DNA of 64,000 nt from Gemmatimonadaceae bacterium (GTDB lineage Bacteria > Gemmatimonadota > Gemmatimonadetes > Gemmatimonadales > Gemmatimonadaceae). The notes beneath the pieces are model-generated. The model saw nothing but the letters and a program-made list of their open reading frames with translations, did no database searches and was not told the DNA's origin. Below, one piece after another: positions 33,753 to 41,935 of this stretch. Numbering within the stretch: position 1 is the first letter of the stretch; each line of letters starts with the position of its first letter. The position numbers and the translations under genes were made by a program. The stretch is from contig DASXKV010000050.1 in assembly GCA_036496605.1 (NCBI GenBank), positions 1-64,000 of the forward strand, read 5' to 3'.

Positions 33753-34919
33753 ATGACAATCGACACGTCGGCGCTGCGATCTCCGTTGACCATGCTTTCA
33801 GACGAGGAGACGATGTTCCGCGATGCCGTTGCCGGCTTCGCGGAAGAAGAAGTACGTCCGCGCGTGCAGCAAATGGAGCGCGACGGCAAGATCGATCCGC
33901 CACTCATCCGAAAGTTCTTCGAGATGGGCTTGATGGGCGTCGAGGTCGCGGAAGGGTTCGGCGGCTCCGATGGATCCTTGATGATGGTGGCACTCGCGGT
34001 CGAAGAGATCAGCAAGATCGATCCGGCGGCCGCCATCCTCATGGACGTACAGAACACTCTGGTGAACTATCCCATTCGCATGTACGGCAGCGACTATATC
34101 AAGTCCACCTATCTTCCGCAGCTCGCGACTGAGAAAGTTGGCGCGTATGCGCTATCGGAGCCTGCGTCGGGGTCGGATGCGTTCGGGATGCAGTCGCGCG
34201 CCGAGCAGCAGGGCGGCGACTGGATCCTCACCGGGAGAAAGCTCTGGATCACGAATGGCGCGGAAGCAGAGATCTACGTGGTCTTCGCCAACGCGAATCC
34301 TGCCGTCGGATACAAGGGAATCACGGCGTTCGTCGTCGAGCGTGGCTTTCCCGGGTTCGGCGTCGGCAAGAAGGAGGACAAGCTCGGTATTCGGGCATCG
34401 AGCACGACGGAGCTGATCCTCGACGGTGTGGCCGTGCCTAACGAAAACGTGCTCGGGCCAGTGGGACAGGGCTACAAGATCGCGATCGACACGTTGAATG
34501 GCGGTCGTGTGGGTATCGGAGCGCAGATGATCGGCGTTGCCCAGGGCGCACTGCGTGCCGCGCTCGACTACGTGAAGGAGCGCCGCCAGTTCGGCAAGGC
34601 GATCGCCGATTTCCAGGCGGTTCAATTCCAGCTTGCGCAGGCACGCGCGGAGCTCGAAGGCGCGCGGCTGCTCGTGTACAATGCAGCGCGCCTCAAGGAC
34701 GCGGGGCAGGACATCGCGATGGAGGGTGCGATGGCGAAGCTCATCTCGTCGCAGGTCGCGGAACGCGTCACCTCGCTCGCGCTCGAGCTGCACGGCGGCT
34801 ATGGCTACACGAAGGACTATCCGGTGGAGAAGTTCTACCGTGACGCCAAGATCGGGACGATCTACGAAGGGACGTCGAACATGCAGCTGCAGACGATAGC
34901 GAAGGGGCTGGTGCGGTGA
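33753..34919 (+). CDS. Acyl-CoA dehydrogenase
   Basis: From ATG 33753 the protein has 388 residues, the usual family length. The frame is open back to 33624, but that part is not conserved. Motifs are AYALSEPASGSDAFGM and WITNGAEAEIYVVFA for FAD and substrate binding, KLGIRASSTTELILDGVAVP, RVGIGAQMIGVAQGAL, RRQFGKAIADFQ, and the C-terminal YGYTKDYPVEKFYRDAKIGTIYEGTSNMQL with the catalytic glutamate in the position of short/branched-chain enzymes. It oxidises an acyl-CoA to the enoyl-CoA, passing electrons to ETF. The quinone oxidoreductase gene follows after a palindromic spacer. Confidence 0.93.
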   Translation: MTIDTSALRSPLTMLSDEETMFRDAVAGFAEEEVRPRVQQMERDGKIDPPLIRKFFEMGLMGVEVAEGFGGSDGSLMMVALAVEEISKIDPAAAILMDVQNTLVNYPIRMYGSDYIKSTYLPQLATEKVGAYALSEPASGSDAFGMQSRAEQQGGDWILTGRKLWITNGAEAEIYVVFANANPAVGYKGITAFVVERGFPGFGVGKKEDKLGIRASSTTELILDGVAVPNENVLGPVGQGYKIAIDTLNGGRVGIGAQMIGVAQGALRAALDYVKERRQFGKAIADFQAVQFQLAQARAELEGARLLVYNAARLKDAGQDIAMEGAMAKLISSQVAERVTSLALELHGGYGYTKDYPVEKFYRDAKIGTIYEGTSNMQLQTIAKGLVR

Positions 34920-35016
34920 TTGGTCGTTGGTGGTTGCTGATTGGTGATTCGGATCGCTACCGAATCGGGCCCCGACGTTGTAGCTACCAATCGCAGGCGA
35001 CCAACCACGAACGACG
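34919..35016. repeat. Intergenic quasi-simple inverted repeat (TTGGT/ACCAA type)
   Basis: Starting at the stop codon, TTGGTCGTTGGTGGTTGCTG is answered by an imperfect complement ending just before the next ATG. A perfect GATTCGG/CCGAATC hairpin (34946-34966) sits inside. It belongs to a group of similar spacers at 49899, 56309 and 56809. Confidence 0.6.
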
Positions 35017-35019
35017 AGC

Positions 35020-35988
35020 ATGAACTCCATCAGCGTACACAAGACCGGTGGGCCGGACGTGCTCCGCATCGAGGAGTTGCCGGATCCCGTGCCGGGACCG
35101 GGCGAGCTGGTCGTCAACATCGAGGCGATCGGCGTCAACTTCATCGAGATCTATCAGCGCGAAGGGTTGTACACGATGCAGCGGCCCTTCACGCCCGGCA
35201 GCGAAGCAGCGGGCACGGTTCGCGCGTTAGGCAGCGGCGTCACCGACTTTCGGGTCGGCGATCGCGTGGTGTCCCAGGCGATGCGTGGCTCATACTCCTC
35301 GCGTGCGTTGGTCGCCGCGGATCGCGTCGTGAAGATCCCCGATGGCGTGAGTACCAAGGTGGCGGCGGCCGTCTTTCTCCAAGGGCTCACGGCGCATTAT
35401 CTCACGTCGTCGACGTTTCCCCTCAAGCACGGCGATAGTTGTCTGGTGCACGCAGCAGCCGGCGGCGTCGGTCTCCTGCTCTGTCAGATCGCGAAGAAGC
35501 GGGGCGCCTTTGTGATCGGAACGGCGTCGACGCAGGAAAAGCTCGACCTGGCCCGAGAGGCTGGCGCGGATGAAACGATCAACTACTCGACGCGGGACTT
35601 CGTCACGGAAGTGAAACGCGTCACCGGCGACGCGGGCGTCGCGGTCGTCTACGATTCCGTGGGCCGTACGACGTTCGAGGGCTCGCTCAACGCGTTGCGG
35701 CGCCGCGGCATGATGGCGCTCTTCGGTCAGTCGAGCGGAACCGTGCCCGCTTTCGATCCACAAATACTCAACCGCAAGGGTTCCCTCTTTCTCACACGGC
35801 CGACGCTGAACGATTACGTCGCGACGCGCGACGAGCTCGTGCAACGGTCGAACGAGCTGCTGGGCTGGGTGAAGGATGGCTCGCTCAGGGTTCGCATCGG
35901 TGCGGAGTTTCCCCTCGTCCGCGCCGCGGACGCGCATCGCGCACTCTCGAGCAGGAAGACGACGGGCAAGATCGTGCTGGTCCCGTAG
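35020..35988 (+). CDS. NADPH:quinone oxidoreductase (zinc-independent MDR family)
   Basis: The 322-residue protein fits the QOR group: GGPDVLRIEELPDPVPGPGE at the start, NFIEIYQREGLY, SEAAGTV, HAAAGGVGLLLCQIAKKRG as the nucleotide-binding loop, and a C-terminal SSRKTTGKIVLVP. The structural and catalytic zinc ligands of alcohol dehydrogenases are absent. It reduces quinones or related carbonyls with NADPH. One octamer copy encodes Ala-Leu-Gly at 35225-35232. Confidence 0.9.
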   Translation: MNSISVHKTGGPDVLRIEELPDPVPGPGELVVNIEAIGVNFIEIYQREGLYTMQRPFTPGSEAAGTVRALGSGVTDFRVGDRVVSQAMRGSYSSRALVAADRVVKIPDGVSTKVAAAVFLQGLTAHYLTSSTFPLKHGDSCLVHAAAGGVGLLLCQIAKKRGAFVIGTASTQEKLDLAREAGADETINYSTRDFVTEVKRVTGDAGVAVVYDSVGRTTFEGSLNALRRRGMMALFGQSSGTVPAFDPQILNRKGSLFLTRPTLNDYVATRDELVQRSNELLGWVKDGSLRVRIGAEFPLVRAADAHRALSSRKTTGKIVLVP

Positions 35989-36046
35989 CAAACGCGTTGA
36001 AGAGCGAATCGAGAACGTACTCACACAATCGACTACGACCACAATC

Positions 36047-37654
36047 ATGTCACAGATAGCGCGACCAGGATCGGTCCCACTGGTTCTCCTCTGCGTGTTC
36101 GCCGCGACCGCTCGCGGGCAACGCACATCTCCAGTCAAGCAGAGTGCCGACTCGACCGGCGTGCTTGCGTCGCGCATCCAGCAGGTGATGGATCGGCCAG
36201 AGTTCAAGCACGCGATGTTCGGCATCGCGCTGTATTCCCTTGGTGACGGGCGCATGATGTGGTCGCAGAACGCGGACAAGCTCTTCGTCTCCGCATCGAC
36301 CACGAAGCTCCTCACCGAGGGAACGGCGCTTCAGCTCCTCGGCGCCGACCATCGTTTTCACACGCGCGTGTATCGAGCGGGACGAATGAACGGCAGCACA
36401 GTGGAGGGCGATCTCGTGCTCGTCGGCAGCGGCGACCCGAATCTCTCGGGGCGCATCCAACCCGGCGATCAGCTCGCGTTCGAGAACGTCGATCACGCGT
36501 ACGACGCGAGCCCCGATACGCGCGCCGTACCGGGTGATCCGCTGGCAGTCATACGTGAGCTCGCGTCGCAGGTCGCGGCAAAGGGAATCAGGCGCGTGAG
36601 CGGCCGGGTGCTCGTCGACGTGTCGCTTTTCAAGGAGGGCGAGCGCGAGCTGGGTACGGGCGTGGTGATTTCGCCGATCGTCGTCAACGATAATCTGGTG
36701 GACCTAACGATTGGCGCCGGTCCACAAGGCGGCGCGCCGACCACGGTTCAGGTGAGTCCGGCGACGCCGTACGTAAAATTTGTCAACAAGTCGACGACCG
36801 GGCCTGCTGGCGCCCGACCAACGATCAGCTGGTCGTCCGACGTGACAGATCCTGATGGCGCACACACCGTCACGATCTCCGGCACCTTCCCCGCTGATAA
36901 GGCTCCGATCCTCTTCAGCTACGCGGTGCCGGAGCCAAGCCGCTTCGCGGAGGTCGCGTTCGCCGATGCGTTACGGTCGCAGGGTATCACCGTGAATCTC
37001 GCGTCTGCAGCGGCGCAGCGTGAGTACCGCGGCACGCCCGCGGCCTACACGGCGGAGAATCTCGTCGCCGAGCATGTGTCTCCTCCGCTCAGCGAGGATG
37101 TGAAGGTCACGCTCAAGGTGAGCCAGAATCTCCACGCGAGCATGACGCCCTTCATCGTCAAATCGGTTCTTGCGCGCGGCGACAGCACGAAGACCGGATT
37201 CGACCTGGAGCACGACTTCCTTCAACGTGCAGGCCTGGATCTTGGCGGCGCGCAACAGACGGATGGCGCCGGTGGGGATGCACGATTCTCACCGAGCTTC
37301 ATGGTGCACTACCTGGAGTACATGTCGAAGCAGCCGAACTTCGAGGCCTTTCTGCGCGCGCTGCCAGTGTTGGGCAAGGACGGCACGTTGTGGAACATCC
37401 AGACAACGTCTCCCGCCGCAGGGCACGTCTTCGCGAAGACCGGGACACTGGGCGGTTACGATGCGCTCAATCGACGCATGCTGCTGTCGGCGAAAGGACT
37501 CGCGGGTTACCTGACGACGCCGAGCGGGAAACGATACGCGATCGCGTTGTATGTGAACAACGTGTCGGTGGGCCTGGATCCAGAGGACGTGACGCGCGTC
37601 GCCGGCCAAGCGTTAGGCGATATTGCGACTATCGCGTACCAGAGTTTACCGTGA
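36047..37654 (+). CDS. dacB: D-alanyl-D-alanine carboxypeptidase/endopeptidase (PBP4, peptidase S13)
   Basis: From ATG 36047 the protein has 535 residues and a signal peptide (LVLLCVFAATARGQ). The penicillin-binding motifs are all present: SASTTKLLTEG for the SxxK, VSQNLHASM for the SxN near residue 360, and FAKTGTLGGYDA for the KTG near residue 463. GSGDPNLSGR is typical of the S13 family. It trims or cleaves peptidoglycan cross-links in the periplasm. The frame continues upstream to 35876 inside the quinone oxidoreductase gene, which is not meaningful. The symbol follows family membership. Confidence 0.9.
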   Translation: MSQIARPGSVPLVLLCVFAATARGQRTSPVKQSADSTGVLASRIQQVMDRPEFKHAMFGIALYSLGDGRMMWSQNADKLFVSASTTKLLTEGTALQLLGADHRFHTRVYRAGRMNGSTVEGDLVLVGSGDPNLSGRIQPGDQLAFENVDHAYDASPDTRAVPGDPLAVIRELASQVAAKGIRRVSGRVLVDVSLFKEGERELGTGVVISPIVVNDNLVDLTIGAGPQGGAPTTVQVSPATPYVKFVNKSTTGPAGARPTISWSSDVTDPDGAHTVTISGTFPADKAPILFSYAVPEPSRFAEVAFADALRSQGITVNLASAAAQREYRGTPAAYTAENLVAEHVSPPLSEDVKVTLKVSQNLHASMTPFIVKSVLARGDSTKTGFDLEHDFLQRAGLDLGGAQQTDGAGGDARFSPSFMVHYLEYMSKQPNFEAFLRALPVLGKDGTLWNIQTTSPAAGHVFAKTGTLGGYDALNRRMLLSAKGLAGYLTTPSGKRYAIALYVNNVSVGLDPEDVTRVAGQALGDIATIAYQSLP

Positions 37655-37763
37655 GGACGGCGCGCTGCGCACGCGCCCCCGCGGCTGTTGGCAAATGCGG
37701 CGTGGATGCGTGACTCGCAACGCGTTTACGAGGCATAGGTGAGGATCGTCTCTGGAGTGCGAA

Positions 37764-37784
37764 CGCGGCGCATTCTGCGCCGCG
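37764..37784 (+). promoter_or_regulatory. Nine-bp hairpin in the leader of a secreted-protein gene
   Basis: CGCGGCGCA and TGCGCCGCG form a perfect nine-base-pair stem with a three-base loop (TTC), about 25 bases before ATG 37810. It may terminate dacB transcription or stabilise the next message. There is no T-run. Confidence 0.45.
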
Positions 37785-37809
37785 CATTCCCCTCACCGTC
37801 GTGGGTCGT

Positions 37810-38628
37810 ATGCTGTCACGAAGAGTCTGCATGCTCGTGCTGGTCGTCGCGCCTGGAGTGGTTCTGGCCCAAGCGCCGACACAAAGTGAGCTCGATGCCA
37901 TCAGCGCGCGCGGGCGCGCGTTAGCAGGATATCAACGCGCGTCGTGGACGGCGAGCATGCAACTGCTCGCGAAGAATACAGACCCGTGGAAGGTCCAACG
38001 ATACGTCGCATATCACGCAGATAGCGGCTGGGTTGTCGCATTCGGCCGATTGAACGCGAGCCGCGACACGTTCTACGTGAGCCACATCGGCATTCCCGCC
38101 GCAGTGAACGGCACGCGCGTGGACTCGCTGTTCGAGTTCGAGACTTTCGCCGAGCCCGGACCGGACACCGATTTTCTCGTGCGCGCGGCGAAGGCGATGG
38201 ACAACGCGGTGCTGGCGCTCGGCGCGACCGCTCGGCCCTACAGCGCGGCGGCGATTCCGGCCGACAATGATGATTGGTTCGTCTATCTCACGCCGGCTGC
38301 CGACGCGGCAAACGTGTGGCCACACGGCGACGATGTCCGTTATCGCGTCTCGGCGGATGGCGAGCGCATCCTCGAGACGAGGCGGATGCACAAGGGTCTG
38401 ATCGAGGAAGCAGTCACTGCGCGCAGCGATGAAGCACGACTGGCAGTCGGACGTTATCGCACCGCATTGCGCGATGAGCCCGAGGACTCGGATGTATTCC
38501 ATGTGCTCGTGCGACATCCGCGGGCGCCTCAGGTCGTCGTCACGCGGCACTTCCAGTATCTGATTGGCGTCGACGGCTCGATCAGGCTCGCACAGGGCAA
38601 GGAGACCGTCGTCGGGGTGAATCGTTAG
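37810..38628 (+). CDS. Secreted protein of unknown function
   Basis: From ATG 37810 (GTG 37801 is an alternative) the protein has 272 residues and a signal peptide ending VVLAQA. The mature part has no motif I recognise. It is rich in beta-strand-like segments, such as WVVAFGRLNASRDTFYVSHIG, and ends FQYLIGVDGSIRLAQGKETV. The stop CGT TAG lies in a copy of the dispersed octamer. The neighbouring dacB and Imm1-like genes do not suggest a role. Confidence 0.7.
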   Translation: MLSRRVCMLVLVVAPGVVLAQAPTQSELDAISARGRALAGYQRASWTASMQLLAKNTDPWKVQRYVAYHADSGWVVAFGRLNASRDTFYVSHIGIPAAVNGTRVDSLFEFETFAEPGPDTDFLVRAAKAMDNAVLALGATARPYSAAAIPADNDDWFVYLTPAADAANVWPHGDDVRYRVSADGERILETRRMHKGLIEEAVTARSDEARLAVGRYRTALRDEPEDSDVFHVLVRHPRAPQVVVTRHFQYLIGVDGSIRLAQGKETVVGVNR

Positions 38629-38647
38629 GCGTCGACAGCTGGGCCGG

Positions 38648-39058
38648 TCAGACCTCGCCCCAGCTAAAGCCGACGCCACCGAACTCACCCGTGGCCCAGA
38701 ACTCCTCGACGGCGCGTAGCGCGACGTCGAGCGGATGGATCCAGTTGCGCGGGTAGAGGCCCTCTTGACCGCCAACGCGGAGCGGCTGCTTCGGCAACTG
38801 CGGCCGCGAGGGATCGATTAGCGTTGGAAAGCGATCGCCGGGCAACACGCCGGTGAGGAGGTAGCGCCCGGCGCCTCCCCCGACGCACAAGTACGGGTGA
38901 GAGCTGCCAGGCTTCGGATAGAGGTACAGGTCGTTGTGAGCAGCGCCGTCCAATGCCCGCACGGCCGCCAGAACGGTTTTGAGCGGCGGCCGCGGAATGA
39001 TCTGTTCGGCGCGACCTGTCCCCTTCCATTCGAAAACTCTCAACTCGGCAAGAGGCAT
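38648..39058 (-). CDS. Probable Imm1-family immunity protein
   Basis: From ATG 39058 the protein has 136 residues (TTG 39094 is a longer option). The pattern AVRALDGAAHNDLYLYP, YLCVGGGAGRYLLTGV, PLRVGGQEGLYPRNWIHPLDVALRAVEEFWATGEF resembles Imm1, a small immunity protein of contact-dependent or polymorphic toxin systems. No toxin gene is next to it in the window, so it would be an orphan or a solitary protective gene. The assignment is by pattern memory only. Confidence 0.5.
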   Translation of the reverse strand: MPLAELRVFEWKGTGRAEQIIPRPPLKTVLAAVRALDGAAHNDLYLYPKPGSSHPYLCVGGGAGRYLLTGVLPGDRFPTLIDPSRPQLPKQPLRVGGQEGLYPRNWIHPLDVALRAVEEFWATGEFGGVGFSWGEV

Positions 39059-39223
39059 AAGCGTAGACCATGAGCGCAGCGCATTGAGGCGCAATCGTTC
39101 ACCAACAATCAGCCGCAGTGCCGTTCCGTGCTGTTACGGGCGTCACGCTCCGCGCGTAACGCCCAGCGCTCGGCGCCGGGCACGTCTACCCAAAAGCGCA
39201 CCGACGCAGTATCGATACGAGCC

Positions 39224-41926
39224 ATGCCGATCGCCGAATCGATACGTCTAAAAGAAGACGCCACTCGGGAACTGAATTGGAAGCGGTGGGGACCATACCT
39301 CTCCGAGCGCCAGTGGGGAACGGTGCGCGAAGACTACTCGGCCACCGGCGAGGTCTGGGATGCCTTCACCCACGACATGGCGCGCAGTCGCGTCTATCGC
39401 TGGGGAGAAGATGGACTCCTCGGCATCACCGACCGGGAGTGCAGACTCTGCTTCGCCATCGCTCTCTGGAACGGTCGTGATCCGATTCTCAAGGAGCGGC
39501 TGTTCGGTCTCACCGGACACGAGGGCAATCACAGCGAGGACGTGAAGGAATGCTATTACTACCTCGATAGCGCTCCGACGCACTCCTACATGAAGGCCTT
39601 GTACAAGTACCCGCAGATCGAGTTTCCCTACGAGGATCTCGTGGCGGAGAATCGCCGGCGCACGCGTCTCGATCCGGAATACGAGCTCGTCGACACGAAC
39701 GTCTTCGATGAGGATCGCTATTTCGACGTCTTTGCCGAGTATGCGAAGGGCTCACCGAATGACATTCTGATTCGAATCACGGCGACGAATCACGGTCCCG
39801 CCGAGGCGCCGCTCGCGGTCCTCCCCACGCTCTGGTTCCGGAATTACTGGTCGTGGGGCCGAAGCGATGAGCCGGCCCCGCGGATCTTCGCCGAGGGCTC
39901 GCGAACGCTGGTCGCCGAGCACCCGAGCCTTGGCGTGTTCCGACTGCAGACAGCACGCAATGGCTTCGACCTGAACCGCGCGCCGCCGGAAACGATCTTC
40001 ACCGACAACGACACGAATCGAAAACGGCTGTGGGACGTCGACAACCACACACCGTACGTGAAGGACGCGTTTCATCGCTACGTCGTGAATCGCGACGTCG
40101 ATGCGGTGAACCCACGTCGCGTCGGCACCAAGGCTGCGTTTCTCTACAAGTGGCTCGTCCCGGCAGGTGGCAGCGTGCGGATCGAGCTGCGGCTGTCGTC
40201 GGACGAAGAGGCTCCCGCAGACTCATTTGGCGAGGAGTTCGACGCGACGTTCGAGCTCCGCGAACGCGAAACCGACGAGTTCTATCGCGGGCTCACGGCG
40301 GGCGCGTCGACAGAGGAGGCGCGCGTCGCGCGACAAGCGTACGCCGGGCTCCTGTGGACCAAACAGTACTACAACTACGTCGTTCGCGAGTGGCTCGAGG
40401 GAGATCCCGCATCGCCGCCGCCACCGGCCGTGCGCTGGCAGGGACGCAACGCCGATTGGCAGCACATCTACAATCGGGACATCATCTCGATGCCGGATAA
40501 GTGGGAATATCCCTGGTATGCGGCGTGGGACCTGGCGTTCCAGATGATCCCGTTTGCCCGTCTCGATCATCACTTCGCGAAGGAGCAACTGATCCTGCTG
40601 TTACGCGAGTGGTACATGCACGCGAACGGGCAACTGCCGGCGTACGAATTCGCATTCTCCGACGTGAATCCGCCGGTGCATGCGTGGAGCGCCTGGCGTG
40701 TCTACAAGATGACCGGCCCGAAGGGAGCACGCGACCACACGTTCCTCGAGCGTGTTTTTCACAAGTTGCTCATCAACTTCTCGTGGTGGGTCAACCGCAA
40801 GGACCCCGACGGAAACCATCTCTTCAGCGGCGGATTTCTCGGGCTCGACAACATCGGCGTCTTCGACCGCAACAAGCCGCTGCCTAACGGGCAGTATCTC
40901 GAGCAGGCGGACGGTACGGCGTGGATGGCGTTCTACTGCTCGATCATGCTGTCGATCACTCTCGAGCTGGCGATGATCGACCGATCGTACGAGGACATGG
41001 CGACCACGTTTTTCGAGCATTTCGTGTCGATCGCCGACGCCATGAACTCGCTGGGAGGGACCGGCCTCTGGGACGAGGAGGACGGCTTCTACTACGATCA
41101 GCTGTGCGTCGACGGGCAGAAGACGCCGATGCGCATTCGCTCGATCGTTGGACTGGTACCGCTGTTCGCGTGCGAGTGCATCGACCAGGAGACGATCGAC
41201 CGCCTGCCCGGCTTCAAGAAGCGCATGCAGTGGTTTCTCAACAATCGCCACGACCTCGCCGCGCATATCTCGTACATGCGGGAGCGAGAAGACTCTCGAC
41301 ACTCGCGGCGGCTGTTGGCAATGCCGGCGCGACACCGGCTCGTACGCGTGTTGCGCTATGTGCTCGACGAGAACGAGTTTCTCTCGCCCTTCGGCATCCG
41401 GTCGCTATCGCGCGTGCACCGTGACCACCCTTTCACGCTCCGCGTCGGTGACGACGAGTACACGGTGCGCTACTCGCCCGCCGAGTCCGACACGTACATC
41501 TTTGGCGGCAATTCAAATTGGCGGGGCCCGATCTGGTTCCCGATCAACTATCTCGTGATCGAGGCACTGGAGCGATATCACCATTTCTACGGCGACTCGC
41601 TGACCGTCGAATGTCCTACGGGATCGGGGCGCATGATGACCCTCGGCGCAGTGGCCCACGAGCTGGCAACGCGGCTCACGCGATTGTTCGTGCCGGACGC
41701 GCACGGCAATCGGCCGTGCCACGGCGGCGACCCTCGTTATGCGCGAAGTGCTGGCTGGCGCGACCTCGTGCTTTTTTACGAGCACTTCCATCCCGAGACG
41801 GGACGCGGACTTGGAGCGAGTCATCAGACGGGATGGACGGCACTCATCACGCGGTGCCTCGAGAAGACCGCAGGGAGGGTGAGTATATCGCGGCCGTCGG
41901 AGCAGATGGAGGCCATTGTCGACTGA
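39224..41926 (+). CDS. MGH1-like glucosidase (GH63-related)
   Basis: From ATG 39224 the protein has 900 residues. The upstream frame to 39128 is not conserved. Recognisable segments are RWGPYLSERQWGTVREDYS, YLDSAPTHSYMKALYKYPQ, FPYEDLVAENRRR, RFDLNRAP-like Asn-rich parts, MPDKWEYPWYAAWDLAF and FLGLDNIGVFDRNKPLP. These belong to the large bacterial glucosidase family with an (alpha/alpha)6 barrel and GH63-like catalytic domain. It probably hydrolyses alpha-glucosidic bonds in a cytoplasmic storage or compatible-solute sugar; no signal peptide is seen. The glycogen debranching gene follows nine bases later. Confidence 0.85.
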   Translation: MPIAESIRLKEDATRELNWKRWGPYLSERQWGTVREDYSATGEVWDAFTHDMARSRVYRWGEDGLLGITDRECRLCFAIALWNGRDPILKERLFGLTGHEGNHSEDVKECYYYLDSAPTHSYMKALYKYPQIEFPYEDLVAENRRRTRLDPEYELVDTNVFDEDRYFDVFAEYAKGSPNDILIRITATNHGPAEAPLAVLPTLWFRNYWSWGRSDEPAPRIFAEGSRTLVAEHPSLGVFRLQTARNGFDLNRAPPETIFTDNDTNRKRLWDVDNHTPYVKDAFHRYVVNRDVDAVNPRRVGTKAAFLYKWLVPAGGSVRIELRLSSDEEAPADSFGEEFDATFELRERETDEFYRGLTAGASTEEARVARQAYAGLLWTKQYYNYVVREWLEGDPASPPPPAVRWQGRNADWQHIYNRDIISMPDKWEYPWYAAWDLAFQMIPFARLDHHFAKEQLILLLREWYMHANGQLPAYEFAFSDVNPPVHAWSAWRVYKMTGPKGARDHTFLERVFHKLLINFSWWVNRKDPDGNHLFSGGFLGLDNIGVFDRNKPLPNGQYLEQADGTAWMAFYCSIMLSITLELAMIDRSYEDMATTFFEHFVSIADAMNSLGGTGLWDEEDGFYYDQLCVDGQKTPMRIRSIVGLVPLFACECIDQETIDRLPGFKKRMQWFLNNRHDLAAHISYMREREDSRHSRRLLAMPARHRLVRVLRYVLDENEFLSPFGIRSLSRVHRDHPFTLRVGDDEYTVRYSPAESDTYIFGGNSNWRGPIWFPINYLVIEALERYHHFYGDSLTVECPTGSGRMMTLGAVAHELATRLTRLFVPDAHGNRPCHGGDPRYARSAGWRDLVLFYEHFHPETGRGLGASHQTGWTALITRCLEKTAGRVSISRPSEQMEAIVD

Positions 41927-41935
41927 CTCCGCGTA

